Shown in pieces: positions 5,823 through 9,067 of a stretch of 9,067 bases of DNA. The notes beneath the pieces are model-generated. The model saw nothing but the letters and a program-made list of their open reading frames with translations. It did not search any database and was not told where the DNA came from. Numbering within the stretch: position 1 is the first letter of the stretch; every line of letters starts with the position of its first letter. Source of the DNA: Thermomonas sp. Lineage in GTDB: Bacteria > Pseudomonadota > Gammaproteobacteria > Xanthomonadales > Xanthomonadaceae. The translations under genes were made by a program, and so were the position numbers. The DNA is taken from the NCBI GenBank assembly GCA_024711415.1, contig JANJSW010000341.1, forward strand, positions 1 to 9,067, written 5' to 3'.

Positions 5823-5909
5823 TGGTGCCGGAAGTGGGACTCGAACCCACACGCTTTTAAGGGCGGCGGATTTTGAGTCCGCTGCGTCTACCGATTCCGC
5901 CATTCCGGC
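5823..5909 (-). tRNA. tRNA-Leu (anticodon CAA)
   Basis: The minus strand folds as a complete class II tRNA of 87 bases with the 3' CCA encoded. The acceptor stem is GCCGGAA paired with TTCCGGC, followed by discriminator A, the usual leucine identity base. The anticodon arm is GCGGA-CTCAAAA-TCCGC, giving anticodon CAA, which reads UUG. The T-arm holds GGTTCGAGTCC, and a long variable arm lies between the anticodon and T arms as expected for leucine. It stands 30 bases after the O-acyltransferase stop and has its own promoter candidate and terminator. No duplicated 3' end or integrase is nearby, so it shows no sign of being used as an integration site. Confidence 0.97.
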
Positions 5910-5919
5910 GCGGGCGCGC

Positions 5920-5925
5920 AGTATA
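5920..5925 (-). promoter_or_regulatory. -10 element of the tRNA-Leu promoter
   Basis: TATACT on the minus strand ends 10 bases before the mature tRNA 5' end, putting the transcription start near 5913. The stretch between is all G and C, the kind of GC-rich discriminator usual for stable-RNA promoters under growth-rate and ppGpp control. The -35 region would fall inside the last codons of the O-acyltransferase gene and is not a good match to consensus. Confidence 0.5.
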
Positions 5926-5939
5926 GCCGAGCGGCGTGC

Positions 5940-7094
5940 TCAGGCCACCTTGCCGCTGGGCAGGGCCGCGGCCGGCAGTGCGCGCAGGAAGCCGGCCACG
6001 GCGGGGCCGAAGCGTGCTTCGTCGACCAGGAAGGCGTCGTGGCCCTGCGGCGACGGCATCGGCAGGAAGCGGGTGTCGCAGCCGGCGTTGCGCAGGCCGG
6101 CGGCGATCTCTTCCTGCTGCTGGATCGGGAACAGGATGTCGGTCTTGACCCCGATCACCAGCGCGTGGCGCACGCCCTCGATGGCGGCCAGGCCGCCCGC
6201 GGTATCGCCAGCGTGCGCCTCGCCGAGGTCGAACCAGTCCATCGAGCGGCTGAGGTAGAGGTAGCAGTTGGGGTCGTACTTGTGCACGAAGCGGCGCGCA
6301 TGGGCCTCGAGGTAGCTCTCCACCTCGAACTCCAGCCCGAACGGGTCTTCGCCCTCGCGACGATCGGAGTCCAGCCGTACCCGGCCGAAGCGGCCGTCCC
6401 ACTCCAGCGCCGAGCGGTAGGTGATGACGCCCAGCTTGCGCGCCATGCGCATGCCGTGTTCGGGGTAGTTCTCCGCATCGTCGTAGGCGCCGCCGTTCCA
6501 CTGCGGGTCGAGGCGGATGGCTTCGCGCTGGAGGGAGCGGATGGCGATGGAGAACGGCAGCGCGCGCGCCGCGCCGCAGATATTGATATGACTGCGGGCG
6601 ATGCCGGGATGGCGGGCCAGCAATGCCAGAGCGCTCATCCCGCCCATCGAATTGCCGACCACGCAGGCCAGCCGCTGGATGCCCAGCCCGCGCACCAGCG
6701 CCGCGGAGGCGTCGGCGCCGTCCTCGATCGACAGCTCGGGGAAGTCCAGGCGATAGGGCTGGCCGCTTCCGGGATTGATCGAAGCCGGCCCGGTGCTGCC
6801 CTTGCAGCTGCCGAGCGGGTTGACGCAAACCACGAACCAGCGGCGGGTGTCGATGGGCTTGCCGGGGCCGATCATCCATTCCCACCAGCCCGGCGCGGGG
6901 TCGGCTTCGCTGGACGCAGCGTGCGCGTCCGGCGACATGCCGGTGAGGACCAGGATGGCGTTGCTGCCGTCGGCATCCAGCCGGCCCCAGGTTTCATACG
7001 CCAGGCGCGCGCCGTGCAGCGCGCCGCCGCGCTTCATCGGAAACGGCGAGGGCAGATCGAACCAGCGGGTGCCGGGAGGGATGAATTCGGCCAT
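5940..7094 (-). CDS. metX: MetX-family O-acyltransferase, likely serine O-succinyltransferase
   Basis: This 384-residue alpha/beta-hydrolase transfers an acyl group from CoA to the hydroxyl of an amino acid. The nucleophile is Ser149 in GNSMGGMSAL, with Asp319 (KTDILFP) and His352 (SPQGHDAFLVD) completing the triad; NPLGSCKGSTGP (92-103) is the conserved MetX loop. Such proteins are often named homoserine O-acetyltransferase. From the EFIPPGTRW start, the SIAIRSLQREAIRLDPQWNGG stretch and overall form it resembles the xanthomonad clade reported to be serine O-succinyltransferases, which would feed cysteine rather than methionine synthesis. That assignment is from memory of the family, so homoserine remains possible. 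The ATG at 7094 fits the family N-terminus but has no Shine-Dalgarno; the bases before it are pyrimidine-rich and can pair with an upstream G-run. It ends 30 bases before the tRNA-Leu. The cysteine dioxygenase nearby fits a cysteine theme. Confidence 0.9.
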   Translation of the reverse strand: MAEFIPPGTRWFDLPSPFPMKRGGALHGARLAYETWGRLDADGSNAILVLTGMSPDAHAASSEADPAPGWWEWMIGPGKPIDTRRWFVVCVNPLGSCKGSTGPASINPGSGQPYRLDFPELSIEDGADASAALVRGLGIQRLACVVGNSMGGMSALALLARHPGIARSHINICGAARALPFSIAIRSLQREAIRLDPQWNGGAYDDAENYPEHGMRMARKLGVITYRSALEWDGRFGRVRLDSDRREGEDPFGLEFEVESYLEAHARRFVHKYDPNCYLYLSRSMDWFDLGEAHAGDTAGGLAAIEGVRHALVIGVKTDILFPIQQQEEIAAGLRNAGCDTRFLPMPSPQGHDAFLVDEARFGPAVAGFLRALPAAALPSGKVA

Positions 7095-7103
7095 GGCGGT
7101 ACG

Positions 7104-7134
7104 AGGGGGAAGACCGGTAGGCCATCATCCCCCC
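7104..7134 (-). promoter_or_regulatory. Leader hairpin just upstream of the metX-family start
   Basis: On the minus strand a G-run (7129-7134, then A7128) pairs with a C-run (7105-7109, then T7110), and an inner stem pairs 7120-7123 with 7112-7115 around a TACC loop. Together they make an imperfect hairpin ending 9 bases before the ATG. It is not followed by a U-run. The hairpin could set translation or mRNA stability of a gene that has no visible ribosome binding site. Confidence 0.35.
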
Positions 7135-7146
7135 TGACGAAGCGGA

Positions 7147-7180
7147 CGGTCATGCCTTTTAGGCATGCCGGCATGAACCG
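7147..7180 (-). repeat. Clustered CATGCC/GGCATG inverted repeats with two alternative hairpins
   Basis: Four copies of the half-site alternate here: CATGCC at 7151-7156 and 7164-7169, GGCATG at 7162-7167 and 7170-7175. CATGCCT (7151-7157) and AGGCATG (7161-7167) make one perfect stem with a TTT loop. The outer arms CGGTCATGCC (7147-7156) and GGCATGAACCG (7170-7180) make a second, competing stem with one bulge. CATGCCGGCATG (7164-7175) is itself a perfect palindrome. It lies just after ccmI and 53 bases before the metX-family start. It may be an operator, an attenuator-like switch or the end of the ccm transcript. Confidence 0.45.
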
Positions 7181-7184
7181 GTGG

Positions 7185-8186
7185 TTACTGCGCGCCGATC
7201 ACCAGCCGCACCGGCTTGTCGGCCGGCAGTTTCACCCGCACCGGCCTGGACTCCAGGTCGCCTTCCTGGCGACTGGCATCGCCATTCGCGGACAGCCGCG
7301 CCACCAGCTCGACTTCCTGCATCTGCGACAGCTTGAGGGTGGGCATGGGACTGTCGGCATCACCAAGCGCGGCACTGAACGGCAGTTCCGAGACCGCGTG
7401 CTTCTGCGCGGCCACCGGCATCGGTGAACCGGGCTGGCGGGCGATCACGAAGACCGTGGCATCCGGCCGCAGGCGCACCCGCTCGGCCAGTGCCGGGTCC
7501 AGTGCCACTTCCACCTCCAGCAGGGCGGCCGCGGCAGGCTGCGCGGCGGCTTCGGCCAGCGGCGGCAGTCCGGCATCGGCGCGGGCGGCGTTGATTTCCT
7601 TGCGCAGGCTGGTGGCGGTGTCGGCGCTGACCTGCGTCAGCAGCGGCGCCCAGGTGGCGGCGGCCTCCGCATGCTTGCCGGCCTGACGCTGGGCCACGCC
7701 GAGGAACCAGCGTGCGCGCTGGTGGTTGGGGTCGGCCTTGAGCGCGGCCTGCAACAGCGCCAGCGCTTCGGCGTCGAACGCGCGGCTGGGGTGGGCCATG
7801 GCGCGCGACTGTGCGGCTTCGGTGAGGAAGTCGGCGTTCTCGGGCGCCAGCCTGGCGGCCTTGGCGAAGGCGTCGCGGGCGTTGGCGGCATCGTCCATGC
7901 GCAGGTAGGCCTGGCCGAGCAGTGCCCAGCCTTCGGCCTGCTGCGGGTCGCGGGCCAGCGCGGCCTTGAGCTGGACCACCGCTTCCTCCAGCGTGCGCGG
8001 CGCCTGCCGGGAGGCCGGATCCAGTGCCTGCGGAGTCCCCACCAGCTGGTACAGCAGGCCGGTGGAAAGCAGGGTGATCAGGCCGATGCCCAGCGCCACG
8101 CCGCGCGCATCGCGCCACAGCGGGCGCAGCAGCGTGGCCAGCACGATCAGGCACAGCAGCGCGGCAAAACCCAGGAAAGCGGCCAT
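7185..8186 (-). CDS. ccmI: Cytochrome c maturation protein CcmI (CycH)
   Basis: This 333-residue membrane protein presents apocytochrome c to the haem-ligation machinery in the periplasm. Two N-terminal membrane segments (about 2-20 and 29-49) are joined by a short basic loop (RPLWRDAR, 21-28). A periplasmic TPR-like helical region follows (about 65-205, with GWALLGQAYLRMDDAANARDAF at 86-107 as the clearest repeat). A C-terminal domain (about 223-333) has EVEVALDPALAERV, VFVIARQ and SPMPVAAQKH typical of the CcmI C-terminal domain. The ATG at 8186 is chosen because it shares one base with the ccmH stop (TGATG) and AGGAG lies 6 bases upstream; two GTG codons directly before it are possible but less likely. 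It is the last gene visible in the ccm operon and is followed by an inverted-repeat region before the metX-family gene. The length is at the short end for CcmI proteins. Confidence 0.92.
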   Translation of the reverse strand: MAAFLGFAALLCLIVLATLLRPLWRDARGVALGIGLITLLSTGLLYQLVGTPQALDPASRQAPRTLEEAVVQLKAALARDPQQAEGWALLGQAYLRMDDAANARDAFAKAARLAPENADFLTEAAQSRAMAHPSRAFDAEALALLQAALKADPNHQRARWFLGVAQRQAGKHAEAAATWAPLLTQVSADTATSLRKEINAARADAGLPPLAEAAAQPAAAALLEVEVALDPALAERVRLRPDATVFVIARQPGSPMPVAAQKHAVSELPFSAALGDADSPMPTLKLSQMQEVELVARLSANGDASRQEGDLESRPVRVKLPADKPVRLVIGAQ

Positions 8187-8677
8187 CACCACTCCTGCCC
8201 GTCGTCGCTGGCGGCCGGGGTGGCCGCAGGCTTGCGCCGGCGCACGATGGCGGCGACCACGCCGGCGCCGGCCAGCAGCACCACCGCCGGGCCGATCCAC
8301 AGCAGCAGGGTGCCGCCTTCGAGCTTCGGCTTGTACAGCACGAATTCGCCGTAGCGCTGCACCAGGTAGTCCTTGATCTGCGCGTCGCTCATGCCCTTGC
8401 GCATCAGCTCCAGCACTTCGCGCCGCAGCTGCAGCGCGATCAGCGCGTTGGAGTCGGCCAGCGACTGGTTCTGGCACATCACGCAGCGCAGCTGCAGGGT
8501 CAGCGCGTGGAAGCGGGCTTCCTCGGCGGCATCCTGGAACTGCAATGGCGCGGCGTCGGCCTGCTGGTTGGCCTGGGCGAAGGCGGGCTGGGCAAGCCCG
8601 CACGTCAGCACCAGGCCAAGGGACAGGCCGGCAATCCGGATCCTGCCCCGGCCAAGGAAGTTGGCGACCTGGCTCAT
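8186..8677 (-). CDS. ccmH: Cytochrome c maturation thiol-disulfide protein CcmH (CycL type)
   Basis: This 163-residue protein helps keep the haem-binding cysteines of apocytochrome c reduced before haem attachment. An N-terminal signal (basic start, hydrophobic 15-28, likely cut after Ala34 in PAFA) exports it. The periplasmic domain has the family hallmark LRCVMCQNQSLADSNA with Cys65 and Cys68 as the redox pair, followed by the three-helix region through YGEFVLYKP (109-117). A C-terminal membrane anchor (about 122-145) is followed by a basic tail RRRK. The length is that of the short CcmH/CycL form, without the TPR part fused to it in Escherichia coli; here that part is the separate ccmI. 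The ATG at 8677 overlaps the ccmG stop by 4 bases (ATGA), and its own stop overlaps the ccmI start, so the three genes are translationally coupled. Confidence 0.95.
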   Translation of the reverse strand: MSQVANFLGRGRIRIAGLSLGLVLTCGLAQPAFAQANQQADAAPLQFQDAAEEARFHALTLQLRCVMCQNQSLADSNALIALQLRREVLELMRKGMSDAQIKDYLVQRYGEFVLYKPKLEGGTLLLWIGPAVVLLAGAGVVAAIVRRRKPAATPAASDDGQEW

Positions 8678-9067
8678 CGCTCGGCCTCGATCCTGGCGAC
8701 CATCGGCAGCAGCTCCTTGGCGATCAGTTCGTCGGTCAGCGGGCCCACGTGCTTCCAGCGCACGATGCCCTTGCCGTCCACGAGGAAGGTTTCCGGTGCG
8801 CCGTACACGCCCCAGTCCAGCGCGGTGCGGCCCTCGACGTCGGACAGCACCACCATGAACGGATTGCCGAACTGCTCCAGCCAGCGCAGCGCGTCGGCGG
8901 GCTCGTCCTTCCAGTTGTAGCCGACCACGCGCAGGCGCTTGGTCTCGGCGAACTTGGTCAGCACCGGGTGCTCCACCCGGCACTCCACGCACCAGCTGCC
9001 CCAGACGTTCATCAGGAACGGCTGGCCGCGCAGGTCGGACAGCTTCACCGTGTAGGTGGGGTCGTGC
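8674..9067 (-). CDS. ccmG: Thiol:disulfide interchange protein CcmG/DsbE (N-terminus beyond right edge)
   Basis: The last 130 residues of a membrane-anchored periplasmic thioredoxin are visible; the frame is open to the right edge, so the signal anchor is missing. It passes reducing power from the inner membrane to CcmH and apocytochrome c. The active site is WCVEC (Cys26 and Cys29 of the visible part) in MNVWGSWCVECRVEHP. The cis-proline loop is GVYGAPETFLVDGKG, and KHVGPLTDELI closes the fold as in other CcmG proteins. The GTG at 9048 is in frame, but a start there would cut the thioredoxin fold too short, and HDPTYT before it reads as normal CcmG sequence, so the gene extends outside. It overlaps ccmH by 4 bases. 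The remaining ccm genes are expected to the right. Confidence 0.94.
   Translation of the reverse strand, partial: HDPTYTVKLSDLRGQPFLMNVWGSWCVECRVEHPVLTKFAETKRLRVVGYNWKDEPADALRWLEQFGNPFMVVLSDVEGRTALDWGVYGAPETFLVDGKGIVRWKHVGPLTDELIAKELLPMVARIEAER

Noticed and set aside
5823..5909. tRNA-Leu as an attachment site for an integrated element
   Set aside because: No integrase, no direct repeat of the tRNA 3' end and no change in gene character nearby; the neighbours are ordinary chromosomal genes.
6039..7427. Long open frame on the plus strand (462 codons) spanning the acyltransferase gene and the end of ccmI
   Set aside because: It runs antisense across two well-supported genes and the spacer, with no start-site signal or family resemblance.
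8600..8615. Lipobox-like LVLTC at residues 22-26 of CcmH
   Set aside because: The residue before the cysteine is Thr, not the usual Gly, Ala or Ser, and a normal signal peptidase I site (PAFA) follows. CcmH proteins are anchored by a C-terminal membrane segment.
1..9067. CRISPR array, toxin-antitoxin pair, phage defence or transposon signatures
   Set aside because: No regularly spaced repeats, no transposase or integrase motif and no terminal inverted repeats were seen on either strand.

Overview
This is a compact, GC-rich chromosomal segment, and nearly every base belongs to a gene or a short intergenic spacer. Protein content points to a gammaproteobacterium of the Xanthomonadaceae/Lysobacteraceae (Xanthomonas, Stenotrophomonas, Lysobacter, Luteimonas type). 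The MetX-family acyltransferase has the xanthomonad form, and the ccmG-ccmH-ccmI order and the glycosyltransferase plus PAP2 pair fit the same group. The genus cannot be settled from the sequence alone. Nine protein genes are complete or partial at the edges as listed, and there is one tRNA. No mobile element, CRISPR array, rRNA or prophage signature is seen. No gene-free stretch exceeds 300 bases.

Left part (1-3524, all minus strand). Reading in the direction of transcription, a GT4 glycosyltransferase (3524-2376) is followed by a PAP2-type membrane phosphatase (2398-1844) that overlaps or nearly abuts it. After a 75-base gap with a hairpin comes a tightly packed set: an atypical short-chain dehydrogenase (1768-983), endonuclease VIII nei (978-151) and the start of an aldehyde dehydrogenase (141 to beyond base 1). 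Gaps inside this set are only 4 and 9 bases, so a DNA-repair gene appears to sit inside a metabolic operon.

Middle (3525-5940). A 150-base divergent spacer carries a TACAAT promoter element for a YdhS-like FAD/NAD(P)-binding protein on the plus strand (3675-5075). It converges, 25 bases apart, on a cysteine-dioxygenase-type cupin on the minus strand (5706-5101) that keeps the full set of cysteine dioxygenase residues. Upstream of the dioxygenase lies a complete tRNA-Leu(CAA) gene (minus strand, CCA encoded) with a clear intrinsic terminator.

Right part (5940-9067, minus strand). A MetX-family O-acyltransferase (7094-5940), most likely the xanthomonad serine O-succinyltransferase of cysteine synthesis, is preceded by a 90-base spacer with striking inverted repeats. 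Upstream of that is the end of a cytochrome c maturation operon, ccmG (partial), ccmH and ccmI, with stop/start overlaps of 4 and 1 bases.

Themes. Cysteine supply (O-acylserine formation) and cysteine disposal (cysteine dioxygenase) are neighbours on either side of the tRNA. The glycosyltransferase and phosphatase may act together on a lipid substrate. Apart from these contexts the window looks like ordinary conserved chromosome. I do not see a convincing new multi-gene system; the best leads are leader structures and gene-context questions listed as findings.
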